From Providencia alcalifaciens (GTDB lineage Bacteria; Pseudomonadota; Gammaproteobacteria; Enterobacterales; Enterobacteriaceae): DNA of 64,000 nucleotides. The notes below the pieces were generated by a model. That model had not been told where the DNA came from, made no database searches, and saw only the letters and a program-made list of their open reading frames with translations. Below are positions 9,553-17,765 of the stretch, piece by piece (the first letter of the stretch is position 1; the number at the start of each line of letters is the position of its first letter). A program made the position numbers and the translations under genes. The stretch lies in assembly GCF_915403165.1 (NCBI RefSeq), contig NZ_OU659204.1, positions 1,364,001-1,428,000 of the forward strand, read 5' to 3'.

Positions 9553-9870
9553 TTAGTTACGTAGACGCGGAGCTTGTAATTGGGATCTTATTGATTCTGC
9601 TAACTCATCCATAGAAGGTTGTTCTGGATGGTCATCAGTCATCTCATAAGTAATCTGTGCTTCTGCTAAATAAGTATGAACCGCTTCCCCATTATCATCT
9701 TCCATGACGACATGATACCAAGGCAGATCGCGTAATGTACTGTTGGATGCAATGTCATCATCATGTGGTTGGTCGAGCGAGTATTCAGGGTCAACATCAA
9801 CGACTACCCCAAGGTAGCCGAGAAGTTTGTGTCTGACTTGTTGCCCGATTCCATATTTACTGGTGATCAT
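9553..9870 (-). CDS. hspQ: Heat shock protein HspQ
   Basis: HspQ is a small hemimethylated-DNA-binding/YccV-type protein that modulates Lon specificity and affects DnaA levels. The 105-residue product has [44 protein letters not shown] and [14 protein letters not shown], all family hallmarks. Start chosen at 9870 (MITSKYGIG); the ATG just before it at 9873 is equally close to the AAGGAGG Shine-Dalgarno. The 28-residue upstream extension in the same frame is not conserved. In E. coli rlmI lies between hspQ and yccX; it is absent here. Confidence 0.93.
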   Translation of the reverse strand: MITSKYGIGQQVRHKLLGYLGVVVDVDPEYSLDQPHDDDIASNSTLRDLPWYHVVMEDDNGEAVHTYLAEAQITYEMTDDHPEQPSMDELAESIRSQLQAPRLRN

Positions 9871-10090
9871 CATAGCGACCTCCTTAAAAGCCTTGCTTGT
9901 GCTGTAAACTACATGTGGGCAGTGCTGTGCGTTTTCAAGCCAATGTGTGGACAATTACTTATAACGCAATACACTGTCTTTAAGTAATAACGAAAAGCAG
10001 TGCCTCAATAATCAGATTATCTGCTGAATGAATAAAAAACAACTGCGCCAGAGGGTTTTAATTGATTAAGTAATGACATCGGAGGCTTAT

Positions 10091-10369
10091 ATGACAGCAA
10101 CAGGTCGTTATTTCTATATTTATGGACGAGTCCAAGGTGTTGGGTTTCGTTACCAAACCTATCATTGGGCGAATCAAAATGGGGTCAAAGGTTTTGTTTA
10201 TAACAGGGATGATGGCAGTGTGAAACTGGCTATTTATGGTTCCGAGCAGGATATTGAATTCGTCGATGACTGGCTGAAAGCGGGCGGGCCTCCAGGTGCT
10301 AAAATTGATCATTACTTTAGTGAAAGTTGGCATACTGAACCAATAGCGGATTTTTCCGTCCGCTATTAA
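10091..10369 (+). CDS. yccX: Acylphosphatase YccX
   Basis: Hydrolyses the carboxyl-phosphate bond of acyl phosphates. The 92-residue product shows the acylphosphatase signature GRVQGVGFRYQTYHWA with the catalytic Arg (GFR) and, later, GFVYNRDDGSVKLAIYG with the catalytic Asn. Start at 10091 is fixed by GGAGG 5 bp upstream and by family length; an in-frame ATG six codons earlier is rejected. Confidence 0.94.
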   Translation: MTATGRYFYIYGRVQGVGFRYQTYHWANQNGVKGFVYNRDDGSVKLAIYGSEQDIEFVDDWLKAGGPPGAKIDHYFSESWHTEPIADFSVRY

Positions 10370-10395
10370 CGTATTCTTAAATGATTAGCAGGTTC

Positions 10396-10725
10396 TTAAA
10401 TGCATTTTACGGGCTTAGGAAGACCTGCAAGTTTTGTCGCTTGCTTCGCAGGACCTTGAGGAAACAGTCGGTATAAATAACGGCTGTTGCCTTTTTCTTC
10501 CCCAAATTGCTGAGAAACCGCTTTAACTAACATTCTGATCGCTGGTGATGTATTAAATTCTAAATAGAACGCACGAACGAAACGGATAATTTCGAGATGC
10601 TCATCAGTGAGTTCAATTTCTTCTTGTTCAGCGAGTAGCGGAATAAGATCTTCGCTCCATTGTTGGCTATCAAGTAGGTAGCCTTGCGAGTCTGTTTCAA
10701 TTTCTTGATTATTAAAAACCAACAT
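10396..10725 (-). CDS. tusE: Sulfurtransferase TusE (DsrC family)
   Basis: TusE takes persulfide sulfur from the TusBCD complex and passes it to MnmA for 2-thiouridine synthesis at the tRNA wobble position. The 109-residue product ends [19 protein letters not shown], the DsrC/TusE C-terminal arm with the penultimate active Cys. The middle shows [27 protein letters not shown]. It converges on yccX as in E. coli. Confidence 0.96.
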   Translation of the reverse strand: MLVFNNQEIETDSQGYLLDSQQWSEDLIPLLAEQEEIELTDEHLEIIRFVRAFYLEFNTSPAIRMLVKAVSQQFGEEKGNSRYLYRLFPQGPAKQATKLAGLPKPVKCI

Positions 10726-10919
10726 ACTTAATTTCTATCCAAACAAAAGTAGACCGCAAATTTAGCAAAAAACCAGCAATAACCCAAGTAAACCCTGTTG
10801 GAATAGGAAAAAATGTTGATAATTTCATCCATTGAATCAATGTGCGTCTATTTTTAAAGCGAACGAACAAATTAGGGGTTTACATTGAAAGCGCAGATGA
10901 TTATAGTGCTCGTCATTGC

Positions 10920-11007
10920 GGAGGGGTGGCCGAGCGGCTGAAGGCAGCGGTCTTGAAAACCGCCGATGGGAAACCATCCGAGAGTTCGAATCTCTCCTCC
11001 TCCGCCA
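10920..11007 (+). tRNA. tRNA-Ser (anticodon UGA)
   Basis: An 88-nt class II tRNA. The acceptor stem GGAGGGG pairs with CTCCTCC, followed by discriminator G and encoded CCA. D-arm GGCCGAGCGG, anticodon loop CTTGAAA with anticodon TGA, a long variable arm, and T-arm GAGTTCGAATCTC. In E. coli the Ser(UGA) gene lies at the same place, downstream of the tusE/yccA genes. Confidence 0.97.
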
Positions 11008-11379
11008 TCTTCACTTCCAATCAAGTCTACTAAAGTTTTTCAATTCCAAGTAAATTTCAAATAAACCCCAAAATTTATCAATCAATCACTTTGGCAAAAT
11101 TTCATTTTACCGATGTTAATTTATGCTTTTCTGAATGGCCATAATATGGCTATGCGATGGTGATGATTTATCGTGCTAGCCGATAGGGCAACTCAGTTTA
11201 TCTAGCTAAAAGAGATTGTCTACTCCCTATCAATTAAGTCTTCTATATATAAACTAACTCCAAATTATCTGGGAAATCTGAACCAATCCGCTGGATTTTA
11301 GTTACAAGCAAGCCCAATTAAGACATAGTTAAATGTAATTATACACAGTGTAATGGCATCTCTAATTTGGAGCCTCAAT
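11008..11379. other. Intergenic stretch after tRNA-Ser
   Basis: About 370 bp of A+T-rich DNA marking the change from core to accessory genes. Serine tRNA genes are common integration targets, but no integrase, no direct repeat of the tRNA 3' end and no mobile-element end were recognised. Confidence 0.5.
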
Positions 11380-11925
11380 ATGATAATTCATTGCTATGAT
11401 AAAAAAATAAGTGAAAATAAAATCGATGAGCTTGTTAACTTACTTTATAAGTGCGTCCTTGGCGGTGCGAGTGTTGGATATACTGATGCAGAAGCTCAAA
11501 TTAATGAGATGAGAAACTATTGGATTGACGTCAATCATTCGTTATCAACGAATAACTTTAAGCTGATCTCAGTAGAGCTAGACAATCAAATTATTGGGGT
11601 TGTTGGTCTTGAATTATGTACAAAGCCAAATGGTAAACACCGAGGAGAAATCTGTAAGTTATTGGTGTTACCTGAATATAGGCGTAAAGGACTTTCAAGA
11701 AAATTGATGCAAGAGGCTGAGCAAGTTGCATGGGACTCAGGATTGAGGCTTTTAACATTGGATACCAATACTAAAGGAATAACGGTTAGTTTATATAATT
11801 CCCTTGGATGGCAGGTAAGTGGTGAAATTCCAGAATTCGCTCAATCGGTTGGTGGCATTCTTGAATCCACGACTATCATGTTCAAGCGCAAGCCCGAAAA
11901 TGAAGCGTTAAATAAGATTGATTAA
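11380..11925 (+). CDS. GNAT family N-acetyltransferase
   Basis: A 181-residue acetyl-CoA-dependent acetyltransferase with the GNAT fold. The acetyl-CoA pyrophosphate loop is visible as EICKLLVLPEYRRKGLSRKLMQEAEQVA (about residues 92-119, with RRKGLS), followed by LTLDTNTKG and LYNSLGWQVSGE. Start placed at 11380 (MIIHCYDKK), preceded by GGAG; the ORF is open nine codons further. Substrate unknown. The nearby 12,583 and 29,894-30,875 genes are also GNATs but not close copies. Confidence 0.8.
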   Translation: MIIHCYDKKISENKIDELVNLLYKCVLGGASVGYTDAEAQINEMRNYWIDVNHSLSTNNFKLISVELDNQIIGVVGLELCTKPNGKHRGEICKLLVLPEYRRKGLSRKLMQEAEQVAWDSGLRLLTLDTNTKGITVSLYNSLGWQVSGEIPEFAQSVGGILESTTIMFKRKPENEALNKID

Positions 11926-11999
11926 TAGCTGCCTTTTAAAGAATATGGCCATAGGGTACTTTAAAAAATCAAAGAATATCAATTTAATTAGGAAATATT

Positions 12000-12536
12000 A
12001 TGTCTCTACCGGAACGTTTAAAACCGATTAAAGTTAGCCGTACCACAATGAATAAAAAGCTAGAGTTACTAGAGCAAATTACTATCAAAATTGATAATGG
12101 CACCAATGAAAATGACAAAGAACTGAATTCTATGATGAGTAATTGGAATGAAGGGGTAGTAAATTCATGTGAATATTCAGATTTTCGTGATTATAACTCG
12201 TGGATAAGCGCGAAAGAATTTACACGTATAGCTTTTAATTACTGCAAATATATTGAAGATCTAACATACGGCGAGTTAATTAGTATCATTGATTTTGTAT
12301 GTAGTGCAAAAGGTAAGGAATCTGAACAATCTTATGCACTTAATTTACTAGAAGAAAACTTTGATGCTAATCCATCAGATTTAATTTATTGGCCTAACGA
12401 GTGGTTTAATAATGAATCTGTCGATGATTTATCATCGGAAGAAATCGCTGCTTATTTGATGGAAAAATCTAATCGAAAATTATCCGATGCTCCTCTAGTG
12501 GAATTAAAATACATCATACCTAGTGATGTAGGATAA
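12000..12536 (+). CDS. Hypothetical protein (178 aa)
   Basis: Not recognised. The product is acidic, soluble and probably all-alpha, with no signal peptide or membrane segment. Notable stretches are LTYGELISIIDFVCSAKGKE and IYWPNEWFNNESVDDLSSEEIAAYLMEKS. AGGA precedes the ATG. The size, acidity and position among accessory GNATs resemble orphan immunity-type proteins, but this is only a contextual guess. Confidence 0.6.
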   Translation: MSLPERLKPIKVSRTTMNKKLELLEQITIKIDNGTNENDKELNSMMSNWNEGVVNSCEYSDFRDYNSWISAKEFTRIAFNYCKYIEDLTYGELISIIDFVCSAKGKESEQSYALNLLEENFDANPSDLIYWPNEWFNNESVDDLSSEEIAAYLMEKSNRKLSDAPLVELKYIIPSDVG

Positions 12537-12582
12537 TGTCTTATTTTCAAATGTTATGATAAAAATTAACCATCTGATTTAT

Positions 12583-13047
12583 ATGAAAATACAAGTAAAG
12601 CCCTACCATCCCCAGAATGCAGAAAAACTGCATGAAATATTTTATACCTCGGTTCATCGTATTGCAGCTGCGTATTATACAGAAGAACAGCTTGAGGCTT
12701 GGGCACCTGATTTATATGAGCGAGAGCAGTGGCAAAATAAAATGGACATATTAAAGCCGTTTATTGCATATCTCGATGAAGAGATTGTTGGATATGCAGA
12801 TCTTCAAGATGACGGATATATTGACCATTTTTTTGTGACGAAACCTCACTGTGGAATTGGCTCCGCACTTATGAATAAAATTCTTGCAGTGGCTAATATT
12901 AAAGGTATCAAAAAGTTATGGTCACATGTGAGCTTGTCAGCGGAAGAATTTTTTAAAAGTCATCAATTTGAAATAGTTGAACGTCGAGAAGTTATTGTGA
13001 AGGGAGTACTACTTCATAACGCAATGATGGTTCGATTGACATCCTAG
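12583..13047 (+). CDS. GNAT family N-acetyltransferase, YafP-like
   Basis: A 154-residue GNAT protein beginning MKIQVKPYHPQNAEKLHEIF. It resembles E. coli YafP and related enzymes: IAAAYYTEEQLEAWAPD near the N-terminus, YIDHFFVTKPHCGIGSALMNKI as the acetyl-CoA-binding motif A, and FFKSHQFEIVERREVIVKGV at the end. Start at 12583 is preferred over an in-frame ATG nine codons earlier because the homologous N-terminus begins there. Substrate unknown. Confidence 0.78.
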   Translation: MKIQVKPYHPQNAEKLHEIFYTSVHRIAAAYYTEEQLEAWAPDLYEREQWQNKMDILKPFIAYLDEEIVGYADLQDDGYIDHFFVTKPHCGIGSALMNKILAVANIKGIKKLWSHVSLSAEEFFKSHQFEIVERREVIVKGVLLHNAMMVRLTS

Positions 13048-13181
13048 TTAAATGATTCTAAGTATTGATAGAGACTTTGATGTGAAAAGTCGACCTCTAA
13101 CGTTTTTGTACCATGGTCATGATTCACGGAATTAAACATCTGTTCTGCAATATATATCCCACCTATGTACCACTCATCAAA
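13044..13181 (-). pseudogene. Possible decayed ORF, C-terminal fragment
   Basis: Minus-strand reading frame of about 45 codons between an upstream TGA and a TAG, with protein-like composition (WYIGGIYIAEQMFNSV, LEVDFSHQSLYQYLES). It has no start codon with a Shine-Dalgarno and its stop overlaps the end of the preceding GNAT gene. It may be the tail of a lost gene, or chance. Confidence 0.25.
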
Positions 13182-13573
13182 TCAGCATTTCTTACTAAGA
13201 TAGTGAGTTATTTAGATGTAATCACATAATGTTAGCCTTAAAGTGTGATTATTTCATAACGATAAGCATTAGTTGTCAATGAATAATAATCTAAAAATGA
13301 TGGATTATTATGTATTTCCCTTTAAAATCAAACGGCTATTATTTTTTTATTAAAAATACAATTAAATCAATCACTTCTAATGGGATGATATGGCATTTGG
13401 AAATTAACAAATGAAGTTTTCATTTATTTAAATTTGATTAATTAGACAAAAAATTGGTATTACACACAAAATAAACATGATTTACTAATAGTTTACGAAT
13501 GATTAACAAATAATATAAAATGGCGATATTGTTAGGTAAGTAATATTGATCGTGTATAAGGAATAGTGTCGAA
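13182..13573. other. Upstream region of the amino acid deaminase gene
   Basis: About 390 bp, very rich in A+T, no ORF recognised. It presumably carries the deaminase promoter; no clear activator site could be assigned. Confidence 0.4.
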
Positions 13574-14989
13574 ATGGCAATAACCAGAAGAAAATTTATT
13601 ATTGGTGGTTCTGTAGTCGCTGTCGCGGCGGGTGCTGGTATTTTAACTCCGATGTTGACTCGTGAAGGGCGATTTGTTCCGGGTAAACCACGTGTTGGTT
13701 TTGTTGAAGGAACGCCTGGCGCATTGCCACAGCAATCTGATGTTGTTGTTATTGGGGCTGGTATTTTAGGGGTAATGACAGCGATAAACCTTGCTGAGCG
13801 TGGTTTATCTGTCGTGATTGTAGAAAAAGGGAACATTGCGGGAGAGCAATCATCTCGATTCTATGGTCAGGCAATTACATATAAAATGACTGACGAAACC
13901 TTCTTATTACACCATTTAGGCAAACATCGCTGGCGTGATATGAATGCGAAGGTGGGCGTTGATACCACTTATCGTACTCAAGGCCGCGTAGAAGTGCCTC
14001 TGGATGAAGAAGATCTGGCGCACGTTAGACAATGGATGGATGAACGTCACAAAAATGTTGGTTCTGATATTCCATTTAAAACACGTATGATTGAAGGCAG
14101 TGAGTTAAATCAACGTCTTCGTGGTGCGACGACTGATTGGAAAATCGCTGGTTTTGAAGAAGATTCAGGTAGTTTCGATGCAGAAGTCACAGCATTCGTA
14201 ATGGCTGAATACGCGAAGAAAATTGGTGTTAAAATTTATACCAACTGTGCTGCGCGTGGCTTAGAAACGCAAGCGGGTGTGATTTCCGATGTCGTAACAG
14301 AAAAAGGCGCAATTAAAACGTCTCAAGTCGTTGTTGCTGGTGGTGTTTGGTCTCGTCTGTTCATGCAAAATCTGGGTGTTGATGTCCCAACATTACCAGC
14401 GTATCAATCACAGCAGTTGATTGGCGCAGCACCAAATGCACCGGGTGGAAACGTTGCTCTGCCGGGCGGAATTTTCTTCCGTGAACAAGCGGATGGTACT
14501 TATGCCACTTCTCCACGAGTTATCGTTGCGCCTGTGGTAAAAGAATCCTTCACTTATGGCTACAAATATTTGCCATTGTTGGCATTGCCTGACTTCCCTG
14601 TTCATATTTCATTAAACGAACAGTTAATTAACTCGTTTACTCAAGAAACCAGTTGGAAGTTAGATGAAATTTCTCCATTTGAGAAAAACCGTGATATGAC
14701 GGCATTACCAGACTTACCAGAACTGAATTCATCTCTGGAAAAACTGAAAACCGAGTTCCCTGCATTTAAAGACTCTAAATTAATTGACCAGTGGAGCGGG
14801 GCGATGGCTATTGCACCGGATGAAAACCCAATTATTTCTGAAGTTAAGGAATATCCAGGTCTGGTTATCAACACAGCAACTGGCTGGGGTATGACTGAAA
14901 GCCCAGTATCTTCTGAAATGACCGCAGATATACTGTTAGGTAAAGAGCCAGTCATTAACCCGAAAGCATTTAGCCTGTATCGTTTCTAA
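13574..14989 (+). CDS. Membrane L-amino acid deaminase
   Basis: An FAD enzyme that oxidises L-amino acids (typically Phe and other aromatic or aliphatic ones) to alpha-keto acids and ammonia without releasing hydrogen peroxide, passing electrons to the respiratory chain. It underlies the phenylalanine-deaminase test of Proteus/Providencia/Morganella. The 471-residue product has an N-terminal twin-Arg-like segment and helix (TRRKFIIGGSVVAVAAGAGIL, a membrane anchor), the dinucleotide motif VVVIGAGILGVMTAINLAERG (about 57-77), GEQSSRFYGQ and the C-terminal FAD-binding GLVINTATGWGMTESP. The match to Proteus Pma/Aad is extensive by memory. Followed by its own terminator. Confidence 0.93.
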   Translation: MAITRRKFIIGGSVVAVAAGAGILTPMLTREGRFVPGKPRVGFVEGTPGALPQQSDVVVIGAGILGVMTAINLAERGLSVVIVEKGNIAGEQSSRFYGQAITYKMTDETFLLHHLGKHRWRDMNAKVGVDTTYRTQGRVEVPLDEEDLAHVRQWMDERHKNVGSDIPFKTRMIEGSELNQRLRGATTDWKIAGFEEDSGSFDAEVTAFVMAEYAKKIGVKIYTNCAARGLETQAGVISDVVTEKGAIKTSQVVVAGGVWSRLFMQNLGVDVPTLPAYQSQQLIGAAPNAPGGNVALPGGIFFREQADGTYATSPRVIVAPVVKESFTYGYKYLPLLALPDFPVHISLNEQLINSFTQETSWKLDEISPFEKNRDMTALPDLPELNSSLEKLKTEFPAFKDSKLIDQWSGAMAIAPDENPIISEVKEYPGLVINTATGWGMTESPVSSEMTADILLGKEPVINPKAFSLYRF

Positions 14990-15038
14990 GTTAAATACAG
15001 CCTATTGTTGATATAAATATCGATATAAAAATACTAAG

Positions 15039-15061
15039 GCCCTCAATATGAGGGCTTTTTT
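15039..15061 (+). terminator. Terminator after the deaminase gene
   Basis: Stem GCCCTC/GAGGGC with a 5-nt loop, then six T. Confidence 0.9.
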
Positions 15062-15148
15062 GTATCAACAGAAAGCAAAAATTAGATCCAAACAAGGTAA
15101 CAGTTCTTTGTAATTTCTCAACGATATAGGTTTGACCGAAAAGCAATC

Positions 15149-15646
15149 TTACTCTAAATCGCCAAAATGCTGAGTAAACTGTGTTTCGTGCTGACCTATA
15201 AATTGCTCTAGTTTTGCTGGGGTATCTTTGATGTCGGCTTCGGTAATCCCTGCTTTTGCCATTGCCGCTTTTAACTTGGCTTCAGTGCCATCATTGATAT
15301 CGATATTCGCAATCACAAGGAAAATGGTTTTTAAATCATCACAACCGCTTTTGGTTTCACACACTTTCGCGATTTTTTGCTCATTAGACATATAGATAGA
15401 ATAGCTAAAGGCATCTTTGGTACATACAACGTCATTTCTCTCTTCTGAGGTCATATCTTTAGTTATAGCACTGAAAACGCTATTCGTGACCTCAGTGTAA
15501 TTTGCAAAAGAGGTACTATTTTTAGGGGTTGGCAAACCACTTTTTGTTAAACTTTGATTAGTTACAGGCAAACAGGTTGAATTGGCCATAGCACCAGAAA
15601 CAACGGTGCCGCTTAAAATAAGGGATAAAAGTAATTTTTTAAACAT
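15149..15646 (-). CDS. Hypothetical exported protein (165 aa)
   Basis: Not recognised. The first 21 residues (MFKKLLLSLILSGTVVSGAMA) form a clear Sec signal peptide, so the mature protein of about 144 residues is probably periplasmic. Four mature-chain cysteines could form two disulfides (Cys near 24, 74, 95 and 101). AAAGG precedes the ATG. No neighbour suggests a function. Confidence 0.7.
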   Translation of the reverse strand: MFKKLLLSLILSGTVVSGAMANSTCLPVTNQSLTKSGLPTPKNSTSFANYTEVTNSVFSAITKDMTSEERNDVVCTKDAFSYSIYMSNEQKIAKVCETKSGCDDLKTIFLVIANIDINDGTEAKLKAAMAKAGITEADIKDTPAKLEQFIGQHETQFTQHFGDLE

Positions 15647-15766
15647 AACTAACCTTTCGTTTTTGAAATGATAAAGTAACGTACAATTTAAGTGTAATGG
15701 AGGATATAGGATTAACGGTATTCTTTAGATTTTATTTAGACTTTGTAATTGATATCTAAATATTTA

Positions 15767-16162
15767 ATGGAGTTGAGACTTTTAGGTGTTTATAAAGGTT
15801 GTTTAAGCATACTATTGGCACGATATTTTTATGACAAAAACGAAACTATGTTAGCAAAATACATATTAGGTATCATGGAAAAGCAGATTTCATGCGAAGT
15901 TATATTTGAGCAGCATCTGCAAGATGCCCAGTCAGAAGTTATGCAAGTTATCCGGCAGTGGCGTTTTCATGATGGTGTTATTCTTCAATGTACTGAAGAA
16001 ATTGAATTGTCCATTCCAGATAATGATAGTCAATGTCCTGAGCGTTGGATTATTTGGCAAGTTATTGATTTTGCTGAGCGTTCTGTTTTACCTCACAGAA
16101 AAGAGTTTTTTAACGCATGCCAACAAACGTTTTGGCTAAAAATGCAAATGGCAAAAGCGTAG
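15767..16162 (+). CDS. Hypothetical protein (131 aa), possible orphan immunity protein
   Basis: Not recognised. The ATG at 15767 (MELRLLGVYKG) has no good Shine-Dalgarno; a TTG six codons earlier is possible. The product has FEQHLQDAQSEVMQVIRQWRFHDGVILQ and an acidic IELSIPDNDSQCPE stretch. It sits upstream of a YrhB/Imm35-type gene and a CdiA fragment, the position in which leftover CDI immunity genes occur. That role is inference from context only. Confidence 0.5.
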   Translation: MELRLLGVYKGCLSILLARYFYDKNETMLAKYILGIMEKQISCEVIFEQHLQDAQSEVMQVIRQWRFHDGVILQCTEEIELSIPDNDSQCPERWIIWQVIDFAERSVLPHRKEFFNACQQTFWLKMQMAKA

Positions 16163-16240
16163 GAAAATTGAGATTGCTAGTCTGATTACGTATCAAGAAC
16201 ATTCTGAAATACACGTAATTTTACCAGATGAAATAACGTA

Positions 16241-16519
16241 ATGATTACTTTTGATGATGCAATAAAAAAAGCTAATAAATACTTGAAAAATACTGATTCT
16301 CCATTAGTAATTACGTTGCAAGGACGCTTTTCTGAAGGGTGGTTCTTTTGTTACCAATCCAAAGAATACCTTGAAACAGGAGAATTTTCCGCTCAGCTCG
16401 CTGGAAATGCACCTTTTGTTATAGATAAAGATACAGGGGAATTGCATGAATTAGGAACCGCATTTCCTTTAGAGAAATACTTACAAAATTATGAAGAACA
16501 AAAAAATAGTAAAAAATAA
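16241..16519 (+). CDS. YrhB-like protein (Imm35 family)
   Basis: A 92-residue protein closely resembling E. coli YrhB by memory: MITFDDAIKKANKYL, PLVITLQGRFSEGWFFCYQ, YLETGEFSAQLAGNAPFVID, ELHELGTAFPLEKYL. YrhB has been described as a heat-related small chaperone, and the domain (Imm35) is also predicted to act as an immunity protein in polymorphic toxin loci. The CdiA remnant 50 bp downstream favours the immunity reading here. Confidence 0.8.
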   Translation: MITFDDAIKKANKYLKNTDSPLVITLQGRFSEGWFFCYQSKEYLETGEFSAQLAGNAPFVIDKDTGELHELGTAFPLEKYLQNYEEQKNSKK

Positions 16520-16570
16520 GAATATAAAAATTATTTTTACTTATAGCTTAACTTAAAATAAATAGTTAGA

Positions 16571-16870
16571 GCCCAGCCCCATGCTGGGATCTCCTTAGCC
16601 GCCTTACTCCCTCTCATTCAGCCGGATAATCAACTGTCCGGCTTGGCGGGTGAGGGGGAAATTGTTATCCGCGATAAGGATAATCAGCAGCAAAATGTGT
16701 CGGATTTAAGCCGTGATACGGACAATGCCCATGAAAAACTCAATACCATTTTTGACAAAGAAAAAGAGCAAAAACGGATTGAGAAAGTGCAGTTAATTGT
16801 ATGGAAGTCAAAAAACACCTATATTCAGAAAAATAAGCTATCTACAAATTACTTTTTGCATATTAACTGA
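16571..16870 (+). pseudogene. Decayed CdiA/filamentous haemagglutinin fragment
   Basis: The frame reads from 16571 without an ATG: ISLAALLPLIQP, then LSGLAGEGEIVIRDKDNQ, DLSRDTDNAHEKL and IFDKEKEQKRIEKVQLI. These segments match the conserved region of CdiA-type haemagglutinins shortly before the variable toxin domain. After residue ILE at 16798 the similarity stops and an unrelated 23-codon tail runs to the stop at 16870. A stop lies a few codons upstream of the fragment. It is a truncated orphan CDI module, not a functional gene. Confidence 0.8.
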
Positions 16871-16978
16871 TTGAGAGTAATCTTCTGGTAAATTTAGGTA
16901 CATTAATTAAATTAACTGCGTTTTTATAAACACGTTTTAAATATCATATATAGCAAGATTTGTAAGTGAGCGTGCCAC

Positions 16979-17662
16979 ATGGCGATGGATAAAATTAAAG
17001 AATTATTTGTGAATAACAGGGAATGGGCAACGTCTATTAAAGAACAAGACCCTGGCTTTTTTCGACAACTATCAAAAGACCAACAACCTAAATTTTTATG
17101 GATTGGTTGCTCAGATAGCCGAGTACCTTCTGAAAAATTAATTAAAGTTGGCCCCGGCGATCTATTTGTTCATCGAAATATAGCGAATCTCGTGGTTCAC
17201 ACCGATCTCAACTGTTTATCTGCTATCCAGTATGCTATTGATGTGCTCAAAGTAGAGCATATTATTGTCTGTGGGCATTATGGCTGTGGTGGTGTTGAGG
17301 CAGCGATCAACAATAAGGAATTAGGTTTAATTGATAATTGGCTGCTGCACATTCGAGATATTTGGTTTAAACATGGCAGAATGTTAGGTGAGCTCAAACC
17401 AACAGAACGTATTAATCGCTTATGTGAATTGAACGTTATTGAGCAAGTTTATAATCTGGGCCATTCCACTGTATTGCAATCTGCATGGAAAAGAGGGCAG
17501 GATATTATGGTTCACGGCTGGATTTACGGTATTAATGATGGCTATTTGGTGGATCTGGATATTACGGCGGATAGCCGAGCAAAACTGGAACTTTGTTATC
17601 GCGAAGCGATAGCGGCTTTAACCACAAAAGCACCGTTTACGACAGGTTGCTCTGCGGACTAA
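16979..17662 (+). CDS. can: Beta-carbonic anhydrase
   Basis: Interconverts CO2 and bicarbonate in the cytoplasm. The 227-residue product has the zinc ligands of the beta class: [14 protein letters not shown] (Cys and Asp of CSDSR) and [16 protein letters not shown] (His and Cys). ADVFVHRN-type [11 protein letters not shown] and [15 protein letters not shown] follow E. coli Can closely. An alternative start two codons downstream (MDKIKELF) would match the family equally well. Confidence 0.95.
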   Translation: MAMDKIKELFVNNREWATSIKEQDPGFFRQLSKDQQPKFLWIGCSDSRVPSEKLIKVGPGDLFVHRNIANLVVHTDLNCLSAIQYAIDVLKVEHIIVCGHYGCGGVEAAINNKELGLIDNWLLHIRDIWFKHGRMLGELKPTERINRLCELNVIEQVYNLGHSTVLQSAWKRGQDIMVHGWIYGINDGYLVDLDITADSRAKLELCYREAIAALTTKAPFTTGCSAD

Positions 17663-17690
17663 TAGAACACCTATAAATTAATTTTACGAA

Positions 17691-17727
17691 AAAGACCCAT
17701 TGATAAACCGATATCAGTGGGTCTTTT
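17691..17727. terminator. Terminator between can and the autotransporter gene
   Basis: Long stem AAAGACCCA.TTGATA / TATCAG.TGGGTCTTT with a 7-nt loop and T-run. It lies between convergent genes. Confidence 0.9.
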
Positions 17728-17765
17728 TTAGTTTATATGAAGGTATTTTTGAGTGGGAAATAAGA

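Noticed and set aside
10842..11033. A 63-codon ORF across the tRNA-Ser gene
   Set aside because: It overlaps the full tRNA and has no Shine-Dalgarno or family; it is a chance frame.
11008..11379. An integrated element at tRNA-Ser
   Set aside because: No integrase and no repeat of the tRNA 3' end could be found in the window.
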